A stretch of DNA of 64,000 bases. Source: Poindextera sp965277425 (GTDB lineage: Bacteria > Pseudomonadota > Alphaproteobacteria > Caulobacterales > Caulobacteraceae). Below the pieces are notes generated by a model. It was given only the letters and a program-made list of their open reading frames with translations, had not been told where the DNA came from and searched no databases. The position numbers were made by a program, and so were the translations under genes. The DNA is taken from contig CBDICR010000004.1 of assembly GCA_965277425.1 (NCBI GenBank), positions 62,001-126,000 of the forward strand. The letters are read 5' to 3'. Below are positions 15,148-23,503 of this stretch, piece after piece. How positions within the stretch are numbered: the first letter of the stretch is position 1; each line of letters starts with the position of its first letter.

Positions 15148-16584
15148 ATGCGCGAGTACATGAAATTCTACATCGACGGACAATGGGTCGATCCCGTTAG
15201 CCCCAAGTCGATCGACGTGATCAACCCGGCCACCGAAGCGGTCGCCGGCCATATTTCCGGGGGCTCCGCGGCGGATGTCGACAAGGCGGTCAAGGCCGCC
15301 CGCAAGGCGTTCGCGACCTATTCGCAGACCAGCCGCGAGGAGCGCATCGACCTGCTGCAACGCATCCTGGTCGAATACCGTAAGCGTTTCGGCGAGGTCG
15401 CCACCGCCATCACCGAGGAGATGGGCGCGCCGGCCAGCCTGGCGCAACAGGCCCAGGCCGCCATCGGCATCGGCCACCTGTCGACCGGCATCGAGGTCCT
15501 GAAGAATTTCAAGTTCGACGAAGATCGCGGCGCGACCCGCATCGTGAAAGAGCCGATCGGCGTCTGCGGCATGATCACGCCGTGGAACTGGCCGATCAAC
15601 CAGATCGCCTGCAAGGTGGTCCCGGCGCTGGCCACCGGCTGCACCATGGTGCTGAAACCGTCCGAGGAAGCCCCCTTCTCGGGCTATCTCTGGGCGGAGA
15701 TCCTGCACGCCGCCGGCGTTCCGGCCGGGGTGTTCAACCTGATCAACGGCACCGGCCCCGACGTTGGCGCCGCCATCTCGAGCCACCCGGACATCGACAT
15801 GGTCTCCTTCACCGGCTCGACCCGCGCCGGGATCGAGGTGGCCAAGGCCGCCGCCCCGACCGTCAAGCGCGTGGCGCAGGAGCTGGGCGGCAAGAGCCCG
15901 AACATCATCCTTGAAGACGCCGACATGAAGAGCGCCGTGGCGCGCGGCATCGGCTCGGTGATGAACAACTCCGGCCAGTCCTGCAATGCGCCGACCCGCA
16001 TGCTGGTGCCGGCCAAGAAGATGGACGAGGCCATTTCCATCGCCAAGGAAGCCGCCGAAGCGACTACCGTCGGCGATCCGAACGGCAACAGCCGGATCGG
16101 CCCGGTGGTCAACAAGACCCAATGGGACAAGATCCAGAAGCTGATCAAGGCCGGCATCGCCGAGGGCGCCACCCTGGTCACCGGCGGTCCTGACCGTCCG
16201 GACGGCCTGGACAAGGGCTATTATGTAAAGCCGACCGTCTTCGCCAACGTCACCAACGACATGACCATCGCCAAGGAAGAGATCTTCGGTCCGGTGGTCT
16301 CGATCCTGGGCTATGACAGCGTCGACCAGGCCGTGCAGATCGGCAACGACACCGAATACGGCCTCGCCGCCTACATCTCCGGGACCGACATGGACAAGAT
16401 CCACAAGGTGGCCTCGCAGCTTCGCGCCGGCCAGGTGTCGATTAATGGCGGCGGCGACATGACCGCCCCCTTCGGCGGCTACAAGATGAGCGGCAACGGG
16501 CGCGAGTGGGGCGATTACGGCTTCCACGAGTACCTGGAAACCAAGGCCGTCCTCGGCTACGCGCCCAAGGTCGCCGCCGAGTAA
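15148..16584 (+). CDS. NAD(P)-dependent aldehyde dehydrogenase family protein
   Basis: A 478-residue protein from the ATG at 15148, chosen because it follows an AGGAGG ribosome site. It shows the family features: the TPWNWPI and KPSEEAP cofactor region, FTGSTRAG, the catalytic glutamate in QELGGKSPN and the catalytic cysteine in NSGQSCNAPTRM. It oxidises an aldehyde to its acid in the cytosol; the aldehyde is not determined. It is a stand-alone gene with a strong hairpin terminator just after the stop. Confidence 0.93.
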   Translation: MREYMKFYIDGQWVDPVSPKSIDVINPATEAVAGHISGGSAADVDKAVKAARKAFATYSQTSREERIDLLQRILVEYRKRFGEVATAITEEMGAPASLAQQAQAAIGIGHLSTGIEVLKNFKFDEDRGATRIVKEPIGVCGMITPWNWPINQIACKVVPALATGCTMVLKPSEEAPFSGYLWAEILHAAGVPAGVFNLINGTGPDVGAAISSHPDIDMVSFTGSTRAGIEVAKAAAPTVKRVAQELGGKSPNIILEDADMKSAVARGIGSVMNNSGQSCNAPTRMLVPAKKMDEAISIAKEAAEATTVGDPNGNSRIGPVVNKTQWDKIQKLIKAGIAEGATLVTGGPDRPDGLDKGYYVKPTVFANVTNDMTIAKEEIFGPVVSILGYDSVDQAVQIGNDTEYGLAAYISGTDMDKIHKVASQLRAGQVSINGGGDMTAPFGGYKMSGNGREWGDYGFHEYLETKAVLGYAPKVAAE

Positions 16585-16592
16585 AAGAGCGA

Positions 16593-16621
16593 GCCCTTCC
16601 TCCGCCAGTTGGAGGAAGGGC
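16593..16621 (+). terminator. rho-independent terminator of the aldehyde dehydrogenase gene
   Basis: An 11-bp perfect stem, GCCCTTCCTCC paired with GGAGGAAGGGC, with a 7-base loop lies 9 bases after the stop and is followed by a T-rich tract. Confidence 0.85.
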
Positions 16622-16624
16622 CTA

Positions 16625-16742
16625 TTCTTTTCCGCTCATCCCCGCGAAAGCCGGGGCGTAAGGCTTTTGACCACGAAAAACACGAACACACACGAACGGG
16701 GCCAATCCACGGTCCGAATTTGAACGTTCGTGTTCGTTCGTG
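16625..16742. repeat. palindromic dispersed element, left part, hosting intron copy 1
   Basis: This begins with a short GC hairpin (CCCCGCGAAAGCCGGGG) and a T-run. It then has arms CCACGAAAAACACGAAC and GTTCGTGTTCGTTCGTGG that pair with each other around a centre of about 38 bp. The intron begins exactly at the outer end of the right arm. A degraded counterpart of the outer end (CGCGAAAGCGGGACGAGCGG) is seen beyond the intron at about 18708-18727. The same element type hosts the second intron copy. Confidence 0.7.
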
Positions 16743-18644
16743 GTGCGCCAGGCGAAGCTGGCGAGTTCCAGCGGGTGAGAGTCCCGTGCAGGTAAGGGGT
16801 AGCGCCTGCCTGTTAGCGAGTGTTGCGGGGCGGAAGGCGACGACCGTCGCGAAGCGTACACAGCAACCGTGTGGGGTCGGCTATTGAGCCACGACATGCA
16901 CAAAGTCGCAGAGGCCGAGGCGGTCACGAACGCTGAAGGCAACATGTGCGGTCCCGTCATGCGAGGGGCTGACGCTCTGCCGGGGTCAAAGACCCGATCA
17001 CGCACGGAAGGAACACGTCGGAACCTGGGAGATCTCGCGTCCGGCCGGTCGGGTTGCACCGATCCGGTCCGCCTTGGGAAGGTGAGGAGCCGAAGCCGAG
17101 GATGAACGGGCGCGAGAAGTCAGACCCCGCCATAGTAGCTGGGAAGCGGGCGAACGGAGCCGGGCGACCGGCCGAGGAGGGCGTGGAGCCAAGGGCGGGG
17201 GCCGAGGGAAACGCGGGCCGGCAAAGCACGTCCCGGGCTCAGGGCCGGGTCGGCGTGTCACAGGCGCTGGACCGCGTACGGCAAGCCGCAAGGCTAGGGA
17301 AGGAGGCGAGGTTCATCTCGCTCCTGCACCATGTCGATGACGCCCGGCTGCGGGAGGCGTACCTCGCGCTCAAGCGAGATGCGTCTCCTGGGGTGGACGG
17401 CATGACGTGGCGCGACTACGGGGCCGATCTCGAGCCGAGGCTCGCCGATCTGTGCGACCGGGTCCACCGGGGAGCGTACCGGGCTCAGCCGGCCAGACGG
17501 GTGATGATCCCCAAGCAAGACGGGAGCCAGCGACCGCTGGCGATCGCCGCGCTTGAGGACAAGATTGTCCAGAAGGCCGTGCTCGGGGTGCTGAACGCCA
17601 TCTATGAGGAAGACTTCCTCGGCTTCAGCTACGGCTTCCGGCCCAGGCGCGGCCAGCACGACGCGCTGGACGCCCTGGTGGTCGGGATCGAGACCAGGGC
17701 GGTGAACTTCATCCTGGACGCCGATATCAGAAGCGTCTTCGATACGGTCAGCCATGCCTGGCTGGTCCGCTTCCTGGAGCATCGGATCGGCGACAAGCGC
17801 ATCGTCCGCCTGATCCAGAAGTGGTTGAAGACGGGCGTCCTGGAAGACGGGGTCGTAAGCGTCAGTGAGACAGGGACGGGACAGGGCGCGGTGATCTCGC
17901 CGCTCCTGGCCAACATCTATCTGCACTACGTCTTCGACCTGTGGGCCGAGCAATGGCGCCGTCGCGAGGCGTCCGGCGACATGATCATCGTGCGCTATGC
18001 CGATGACATGGTGCTGGGCTTCGAGCACGAGGCCGATGCAAGGCGCTTCCAGGAGGCGATGGGTGAGCGGTTAGGGGCGTTCGAACTGTCGCTCAATCCG
18101 GACAAGACCCGCCTGATCGAGTTCGGCCGCCACGCGGCGGCCAATCGCGAGCGGCGCGGGCTCGGCAAGCCGGAGACCTTCGACTTCCTGGGCTTCACCG
18201 TCATCAGCGGCAAAAGCCGTCGCGGCGGCTTCCTCGTGAAGCGCAAGTCCCGCCGCACCCGCGTGAAGGCCAGGCTCCAGGCGATCAAGGCCGAGTTGCG
18301 GCGACGAAGGCATCAGGCCATCGACGAGCAAGGCCGATGGCTGAAGCAAGTGGTCACCGGCTTCTTCGCCTATCACGCCGTGCCGACCAACAGTCGCACG
18401 CTCGTGGTCTTCCACAACCAGGTCGCCAACCTGTGGCGGCGCGCGCTGCGGCGGCGCGGCTCCAGGGACCGCACGACCTGGGCGCGAATGGAGAAGATCG
18501 CCAACGACTGGCTTCCCCCACCGCGCATCCTCCACCCCTGGCCCAACCAGCGCTTCGCCGTCAAACACCCAAGGTGGGAGCCGTATGCGGAAAAGCCGCA
18601 CGTACGGTTCTGTGCGGGGGGCGCGGGGTAACCCGCGTCCCTAA
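16743..18644 (+). mobile_element. group II intron, copy 1 (about 1.9 kb)
   Basis: The element begins GTGCGCC, close to the GUGYG consensus for group II intron 5' ends, followed by about 360 bases of structured, non-coding RNA. It encodes a reverse transcriptase and ends with a clear domain V (GAGCCGTATGCGG at 18578 to GTACGGTTC at 18610) and a short domain VI hairpin. The exact 3' end is uncertain by a base or two: copy 2 ends in AC here but this copy reads AA. It lies between two converging genes, after the aldehyde dehydrogenase terminator. Over shared positions it matches copy 2 with very few differences. Confidence 0.9.
17102..18631 (+). CDS. ltrA: group II intron reverse transcriptase/maturase, copy 1
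   Basis: A 509-residue intron-encoded protein from the ATG at 17102. It has the RT fingers-palm domains (DASPGVDGMTW, IPKQDGSQRPLAI, FLGFSYGFRPRRGQHDALDA, GTGQGAVISPLLANIYLHYV, and the active-site YADDMVLG) and a basic maturase region with GFFAYHAVPTN. No HNH endonuclease is present. The C-terminal residues WEPYAEKPHVRFCAGGAG are read straight through the domain V sequence, so the stop lies in domain VI. In RT motif A the residue before FD is Val (RSVFDTV) where copy 2 and the family have Phe (RSFFDTV), which may weaken catalysis. Confidence 0.93.
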   Translation: MNGREKSDPAIVAGKRANGAGRPAEEGVEPRAGAEGNAGRQSTSRAQGRVGVSQALDRVRQAARLGKEARFISLLHHVDDARLREAYLALKRDASPGVDGMTWRDYGADLEPRLADLCDRVHRGAYRAQPARRVMIPKQDGSQRPLAIAALEDKIVQKAVLGVLNAIYEEDFLGFSYGFRPRRGQHDALDALVVGIETRAVNFILDADIRSVFDTVSHAWLVRFLEHRIGDKRIVRLIQKWLKTGVLEDGVVSVSETGTGQGAVISPLLANIYLHYVFDLWAEQWRRREASGDMIIVRYADDMVLGFEHEADARRFQEAMGERLGAFELSLNPDKTRLIEFGRHAAANRERRGLGKPETFDFLGFTVISGKSRRGGFLVKRKSRRTRVKARLQAIKAELRRRRHQAIDEQGRWLKQVVTGFFAYHAVPTNSRTLVVFHNQVANLWRRALRRRGSRDRTTWARMEKIANDWLPPPRILHPWPNQRFAVKHPRWEPYAEKPHVRFCAGGAG

Positions 18645-18741
18645 CGCGATGTTCATCTCTTCGCGGCCGAGCGGAAACCGGCGCCTCTCAACAAAACGCT
18701 TGGCTTCTCGCGAAAGCGGGACGAGCGGTCTATTTGGAACC

Positions 18742-20019
18742 TTAGCTCGTTCTCAACCGCCGCTGGCCGGCGATGGCCAGGACAGCCATCCCGGCCAGCG
18801 CCGAGACGATCGAGCCGACGGCGACGCCCACCGTCATCTGGCTGCGAGCCAGTTCGCCCTGACCGGCGAAGGCCAGGGCGCCCATGAACAGGCTGAGGGT
18901 GAAGCCGACGCCGCACAGCAGCGCCACGCCATAGAGCTCGAGCCAGGTCGACCCGGTCGGCCGTCGCGCCAGGCCGGTCCTGACCAGGATGAAGACGGCG
19001 GCCAGCACGCCGGCCTGCTTGCCGATAAAGAGGCCCGCCGCGATTCCCAGCGGCGCCGGCGCAACGACATCGCTCCAGCGCAGGCCGGTGAAGGAAAATC
19101 CCGCCGCGGTGAAGGCGAACAGTGGCAGGACGGCGAAGGCGACGTAAGGGTGCAGGCTCTGCATGAAGTGCTTCAGCACGCCTTCCTGGCCGGGTCGCCG
19201 GGGGCCGATGGGCACGGTGAAGGCGGCGGCGACGCCGGCCAGCGAGGTCGACACCCCCGACTTGAGCGTGAAGGCCGCCAGCACCACGAAGCCGGCGGCG
19301 CGGAACAGGAAGGGCGCATCCCTCCACTCCGAAAGCCCGATCAGCGTGATCAGGGTCGCGGCCGCCCCGACCAGGGCCCAGGCATGAATGTGGCTGGTGA
19401 AGAAGACGGCGATCAGGCCGATCGCGCCGAGGTCGTCGGCGATGGCCAGGGTGAGCAGGAACAGCCGCAAGGATTCCGGCAGGCCGCGCCCGACCAGGGC
19501 CAGGGCCGCCAGGGCGAAGGCGATGTCGGTCGCGGTCGGGATCGGCCAGGCCAGCGGCGCGCCGCCGCGATGGCCGAGGTTGAGCGCCAGATAGACCAGG
19601 GCGGGCGCCGCCATGCCGCCCAGCGCGCCGACGATGGGCAGGGCCAGCTTGCGCGGACTTGAGAATTCGCCCTTGAAAAGCTCCTGTTTGATCTCCAGGC
19701 CGACGACGAAAAAGAAGATCGACATCAGTCCCTGCCCGACCCAGTCCCGGATCGACAGCGTTTCCGAGAACTGACCGACGGCGACGGTGACCGGTGCGCC
19801 GATCAGGTTGAAATAGTCGGGGGCGAACGGCGAATTGGCGGCGAGAATGGCCGCTGTCGCGGCCGCGATCAGGGCCGCGCCGCCGCCGGCCTCGGTCTTC
19901 AGGAAATCGAGCGTCGGGCGCAGGGCCAAGATCGTCTCCGCCGACCAGGAATCGTCCCTGCCGGTTACCATGCCGGCGTCGTGCGACAAACGCTTGCCGG
20001 GCCGCGGCGCGCGGGCCAT
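18742..20019 (-). CDS. nhaA: Na+/H+ antiporter NhaA
   Basis: About 425 residues from the ATG at 20019, chosen for the GAGGCG ribosome site; MVTGRDDSW at 19971 is an alternative. The protein has the multi-span NhaA pattern: LMSIFFFVVGLEIKQEL, the conserved PTATDIAFALA with neighbouring aspartates, LFLLTLAIADDLGAI with the ion-binding double Asp, and GFTLSLFMGALAF near the end. NhaA exchanges internal sodium for external protons across the inner membrane. The start codon is only 11 bp from the divergent selO start. Confidence 0.93.
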   Translation of the reverse strand: MARAPRPGKRLSHDAGMVTGRDDSWSAETILALRPTLDFLKTEAGGGAALIAAATAAILAANSPFAPDYFNLIGAPVTVAVGQFSETLSIRDWVGQGLMSIFFFVVGLEIKQELFKGEFSSPRKLALPIVGALGGMAAPALVYLALNLGHRGGAPLAWPIPTATDIAFALAALALVGRGLPESLRLFLLTLAIADDLGAIGLIAVFFTSHIHAWALVGAAATLITLIGLSEWRDAPFLFRAAGFVVLAAFTLKSGVSTSLAGVAAAFTVPIGPRRPGQEGVLKHFMQSLHPYVAFAVLPLFAFTAAGFSFTGLRWSDVVAPAPLGIAAGLFIGKQAGVLAAVFILVRTGLARRPTGSTWLELYGVALLCGVGFTLSLFMGALAFAGQGELARSQMTVGVAVGSIVSALAGMAVLAIAGQRRLRTS

Positions 20020-20030
20020 GTCACGCCTCA

Positions 20031-21458
20031 ATGCCGGTTTCACCCGCCTACACGCCAGACCCGCGCTTTGTTACGCTGGGCCCCGAATTCGCCGATCCCG
20101 TGCGGCCGGCGGAGTTTCCGCGCCACGAGATCCGCTTTCGCAACGACCGCGCGGCGGCGAGCGTCGGGCTCGGCACGCTCACCGACGATGAATGGCGCGC
20201 GCATTTCGCGCGCTTCGAGCCCCTGCCGGACAACCAGCCCGAGCCGCTGGCCATGCGCTATCACGGCCACCAGTTCCGGGTTTACAATCCCGATCTCGGC
20301 GACGGGCGCGGCTTTCTGTTCGCGCAGCTCCGTGAGGCCGGCTCGGGCCGGCTGCTCGACCTGGGCACGAAGGGTTCGGGCCCGACCCCCTATTCGCGGA
20401 CGGCCGACGGCCGGCTGACCTTGAAGGGCGGCGTGCGCGAGGTGCTGGCCACCGCCATGCTGGAGGCGCTGGGCGTTCCGACCTCGCGCTCCTTTTCGTT
20501 GATCGAGACCGGAGAGGACCTGCAACGCCCGGACGAGCCCAGCCCGACGCGTTCGGCGGTGCTCACCCGCCTGTCGCAAAGCCACATCCGTTTCGGGACC
20601 TTCCAGCGCCATGCCTATTTCGAGCGGCCGGACACGATCGAGCGGCTGATCGGCCATGTGATCGAAACCTATTACCCATGGCTCGGCGAGACCGAGGGCG
20701 CGGTTCGCGCGCCGGCCCTGCTGGCCGAGGTCGTGAAGGCCAGCGCCCATCTCGCCGCCCGCTGGATGGCCGCCGGATTCGTCCATGGCGTGCTCAACAC
20801 CGACAATATGAACATCACCGGAGAGAGCTTCGACTACGGGCCCTATCGCTTCCTGCCCAGGAACGATCCCAACTTCGTCGCCGCCTATTTCGACCAGACC
20901 GGTCTCTACAGCTTCGGCCGCCAGCCGGAGGCGGTGCTCTGGAACCTGCAACAGCTGGCCGGGGCGCTGAGCGTCGTTTGCCAGACCGAGCCGCTGGTCG
21001 AGGCGCTGAACGGCTTTTCCGGCGCCTACCGCGCGGCCTTGCGCATGGCCATGCTGGACCGGCTGGGCCTGCGCGGCCGCGACGAGAGCGCCGACATCGC
21101 CCTGGTCAACCTGGCCTTCCGCACCCTGGCCGAGGCCGGCGACGGCGTGCGCTGGGAGCCGTTCTTCTTCGACTGGTTCGGCGGCTCGGCGTCTCAGGGC
21201 CGGGCGCTGGCTGGCCCGCGCGGGCGCCTCTACGGCGGCGAACAGGCCCTGGCGTTTCGCGCCGCGCTCGAGGCGTTCGAGCCGGAGCGGCCAGAGCGGC
21301 TCGCCGATCCCTACTTCGCGCGGCCGGAGCCGGAGGAGTTGCTCTATGACCAGATCGAGGCGATCTGGGCGGCGATCGACACGCGTGACGACTGGACCGA
21401 TTTCAACGCCAAGCTCGTCGCCATCGAGCGGGCCCGGACGGCCTGGGGATTGGGCTGA
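20031..21458 (+). CDS. selO: SelO/YdiU family protein adenylyltransferase
   Basis: A 475-residue protein with the pseudokinase-like SelO fold: RYHGHQFRVYNPDLGDGRG, LLDLGTKGSGPTPYSR, LTLKGGVREVLA, SQSHIRFGTFQR, GFVHGVLNTDNMNITGESFDYGPY in two adjoining stretches, and NLQQLAGAL. SelO proteins transfer AMP from ATP to Ser, Thr or Tyr of target proteins and have been tied to redox-stress responses. Family members often end with a Cys or Sec that forms a disulfide; this one ends ARTAWGLG without it. The length is normal. No good ribosome site precedes the ATG. Confidence 0.92.
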   Translation: MPVSPAYTPDPRFVTLGPEFADPVRPAEFPRHEIRFRNDRAAASVGLGTLTDDEWRAHFARFEPLPDNQPEPLAMRYHGHQFRVYNPDLGDGRGFLFAQLREAGSGRLLDLGTKGSGPTPYSRTADGRLTLKGGVREVLATAMLEALGVPTSRSFSLIETGEDLQRPDEPSPTRSAVLTRLSQSHIRFGTFQRHAYFERPDTIERLIGHVIETYYPWLGETEGAVRAPALLAEVVKASAHLAARWMAAGFVHGVLNTDNMNITGESFDYGPYRFLPRNDPNFVAAYFDQTGLYSFGRQPEAVLWNLQQLAGALSVVCQTEPLVEALNGFSGAYRAALRMAMLDRLGLRGRDESADIALVNLAFRTLAEAGDGVRWEPFFFDWFGGSASQGRALAGPRGRLYGGEQALAFRAALEAFEPERPERLADPYFARPEPEELLYDQIEAIWAAIDTRDDWTDFNAKLVAIERARTAWGLG

Positions 21459-21498
21459 ACGCCTCCGCAGGACCTTGGCCAAGCCGTGCGGCGAGGCT

Positions 21499-21611
21499 AG
21501 ATCACGATGGTTTGGATTGAAGCAATCCAAAATCATAAACGTGATCGACCTCTAAGATTTAGAGCGGGTTGCGGGCGGAAAACCGCTTCGCACTTTTCCT
21601 CAACCCGCTCT
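21499..21611. repeat. double-hairpin intergenic repeat
   Basis: Two inverted repeats stand in tandem. The first (21499-21547) pairs GATCACG with CGTGATC and TTGGATT with AATCCAA. The second (21561-21611) pairs AGAGCGGGTTG with CAACCCGCTCT. Elements with this AGAGCGGGTTGCGGG pattern occur dispersed in alphaproteobacterial intergenic regions. The second hairpin could also terminate selO transcription. Confidence 0.65.
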
Positions 21612-21636
21612 AGGTTGACCCCTTAGTGAGATTGCC

Positions 21637-22356
21637 ATGATCAGCACCCGTCGCCAGTTCGCCTGGACGCTTACCGCCGCAACCGGCGCCCTTGGACTGT
21701 TCACCGCCGCCAGGGCCATCGCCGAGGATGGCGACGGTCCGCCCAATGTCTTCATCAGTCCGTGCGGAAAGCCCTTTCGCGCGCCGATGTCCGCTCCCTA
21801 TCCCGTGGTCGACTGGTTCAAGCAGGCCGACAAGAACGGCGACGGAAAGCTCGATCATGCCGAGTTCATGGCCGATACCGAGGCCTTCTTCAAAGCCCTC
21901 GACCTGAACGGCGATGGCGTCCTCGACAGCTATGAGGTCGCCATCTACGAGCACCGGGTCGCGCCGGAAATCCTCGGTTACCGGGTGGATGTCGGGGCCT
22001 TGACGCCGCCCTGGGCGCCTTACGACCGCGCGCGCCTGTGGCTGGCCCAGGGACAGGACATGCCCGGCCCGGGCGGCGGGGCCGACGATCATGAACCGAC
22101 GGACCATCCGCAGAAGCAGACCCTCGACGAGTCGGGGCAGGGGGCCTCGCCCTACGGCTTCTTCAACGCGCCGGAGCCGGTGACCGCGGCCGATTTCGAC
22201 TTCCGCGGCCTCGTCGCCAAGGCCAACTTCCTAAAGCTGGCCGACCGGCACTTCACGATCCTGGACAAGGACGGCGTGGGCTTTCTGACTCTGGCCAAGC
22301 TGCCGAAGACCCTGGTTCAGCAGGAACTCGAGCACGGCAAGCACGGGCGGCTGTAA
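21637..22356 (+). CDS. secreted EF-hand calcium-binding protein
   Basis: A 239-residue protein with an N-terminal export signal (STRRQFAWTLTAATGALGLF; the arginine pair allows Tat export) and two EF-hand loops, DKNGDGKLDHAEF (from residue 66) and DLNGDGVLDSYEV (from about residue 90). A third degenerate loop, DKDGVGFLTLAKL, lies near the C terminus. The middle is Pro/Asp-rich. It probably binds calcium in the periplasm; its partner is unknown. It sits alone between the repeat element and the bacterioferritin fragment. Confidence 0.85.
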   Translation: MISTRRQFAWTLTAATGALGLFTAARAIAEDGDGPPNVFISPCGKPFRAPMSAPYPVVDWFKQADKNGDGKLDHAEFMADTEAFFKALDLNGDGVLDSYEVAIYEHRVAPEILGYRVDVGALTPPWAPYDRARLWLAQGQDMPGPGGGADDHEPTDHPQKQTLDESGQGASPYGFFNAPEPVTAADFDFRGLVAKANFLKLADRHFTILDKDGVGFLTLAKLPKTLVQQELEHGKHGRL

Positions 22357-22368
22357 GCCGGCGAGACC

Positions 22369-22490
22369 TCAGTCTGCGGCGGCTTGAGACCTGTCCTCAT
22401 CCAGGCCGCCGACCGCGCTCTGCAGATAGTTCGGCTCGCCGATCAGATCCAGCTGGGTCTCGAGATAGTCGAGGTGGTCCCCGGTGTAGC
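22369..22490 (-). pseudogene. bfr: bacterioferritin 3' fragment
   Basis: Minus-strand translation of this stretch gives GDHLDYLETQLDLIGEPNYL and then QSAVGGLDEDRSQAAAD before a stop. That is the last helix and tail of bacterioferritin (usual motif DEEHHVDWLETQLDLI). Only about 40 codons remain, with no start. The homology begins immediately after the stop of the TadE-like gene on the same strand, so an insertion or deletion joined this tail to the pilus-like genes. Confidence 0.75.
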
Positions 22491-22931
22491 TCAGACCTGG
22501 TTCGGGAAGCAGGCGTTGACCGACAACGGTCTGTTGATCAGCGGCGTGATCATCGGCACGGCGGTCTGGAAGGTGTAGGTGATGGTCACCTGCGAAAAGT
22601 CCGCGACCCCGGCGCAGTTGGCGGCGTTGTTCACGGTGACGTCAGTGGTCGCCAGGCCCACGCCCCATCCGTTGGCCACCCCCTTCACATAATTGGTCGC
22701 GTTGGCGGCGTTATAGGCGCCGTTTGCGGCGCAGGAGGTGTTGAGCACGCCCATGCAGCGGGCGCCGGCGATGGCGGTCTCCTGCAGGGCGTTGATCGTC
22801 CACAAAAGCCGGCCGAATTCGAGCACGCCGAACATGACCAGGATGAAGGGCACGATGATCAGGGCGAACTCGACCGCGCTGGCGCCGCTGCGATCGCGTC
22901 CCAACCGCCGGATGCGACGGCGTGCTCTCAC
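22491..22931 (-). CDS. TadE/TadG family pilus-assembly-like protein (third of three)
   Basis: A 146-residue protein from a GTG start that overlaps the preceding stop (GTGA). The N terminus is basic and then reads RSGASAVEFALIIVPFILVM, the Gly/Ala-Val-Glu-Phe-Ala motif plus hydrophobic helix of TadE-type minor pseudopilins. The rest is a periplasmic domain with four cysteines. TadE/TadF/TadG support Flp pilus assembly or are secreted by the Tad machinery. No Tad ATPase or prepilin peptidase genes are in view. Confidence 0.8.
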   Translation of the reverse strand: MRARRRIRRLGRDRSGASAVEFALIIVPFILVMFGVLEFGRLLWTINALQETAIAGARCMGVLNTSCAANGAYNAANATNYVKGVANGWGVGLATTDVTVNNAANCAGVADFSQVTITYTFQTAVPMITPLINRPLSVNACFPNQV

Positions 22932-23503
22932 TGGGTTCGCACCGTGGCGCTGGTTGAGATCGCGCCAGCCTGGACGATGCCATAGGTGGAGAAGACCGGG
23001 GTATAGGTGCGTGAAGCGGTGATGGTGACGAACTTGCCCGCCGACGAGCCCGCGCCGCAGGCCGATCCGCAGGTGACGGCGGCGCCCCAGCTGGTCGCCC
23101 CGGCCGTATAGGTCGGGCAATAGCAGCTGTCGGCGTTCGTCGCCGTCCCGCCCGAACTCGAGGTCCCGTTGTTGATGGTCGCGGTCGGGCCGTTATTGAT
23201 CACCACCGAGGCGTTGGCCCAGTTGGCGCCCTGGCTGGATTGCACGATGGTCGCGGCATTGCTGGCCAGGGCGGCACCGCCGGTCGAACTGACGCTGGCG
23301 GCGTGGACCTCGACATAGTCGGCGGCGGCCGAGACCGCCGAGTCGAGCCGGAAGCGAGTGTAGAGCACGTTGCCCAGATCGACCACGCCGGCCAACAGCA
23401 GGCCGAAGACCGGCAGGATCAAGGCGAACTCGACCGCCGCCACGCCGGCGCGGTCGCCGCCCAGGCGCAGGACCCGCGCCGTGGCCATGGCGACGCGCCT
23501 CAC
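22928..23503 (-). CDS. TadE/TadG family pilus-assembly-like protein (second of three)
   Basis: A 191-residue protein with RAGVAAVEFALILPVFGLLL (TadE motif and membrane helix) near the N terminus and DLGNVLYTRFRLDSAVSAAA after it. The rest is an exported region rich in Ser, Thr, Ala and Gly with a cysteine-rich patch (DSCYCPTYTAG, TCGSACGAGSS). It overlaps both neighbours by 4 bp, so the three genes form one translationally coupled operon. Confidence 0.82.
   Translation of the reverse strand: MRRVAMATARVLRLGGDRAGVAAVEFALILPVFGLLLAGVVDLGNVLYTRFRLDSAVSAAADYVEVHAASVSSTGGAALASNAATIVQSSQGANWANASVVINNGPTATINNGTSSSGGTATNADSCYCPTYTAGATSWGAAVTCGSACGAGSSAGKFVTITASRTYTPVFSTYGIVQAGAISTSATVRTQ

Noticed and set aside
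21499..21611. Riboswitch upstream of the EF-hand gene
   Set aside because: The structure is two simple hairpins of a type seen as dispersed repeats and no ligand-aptamer consensus is recognisable.
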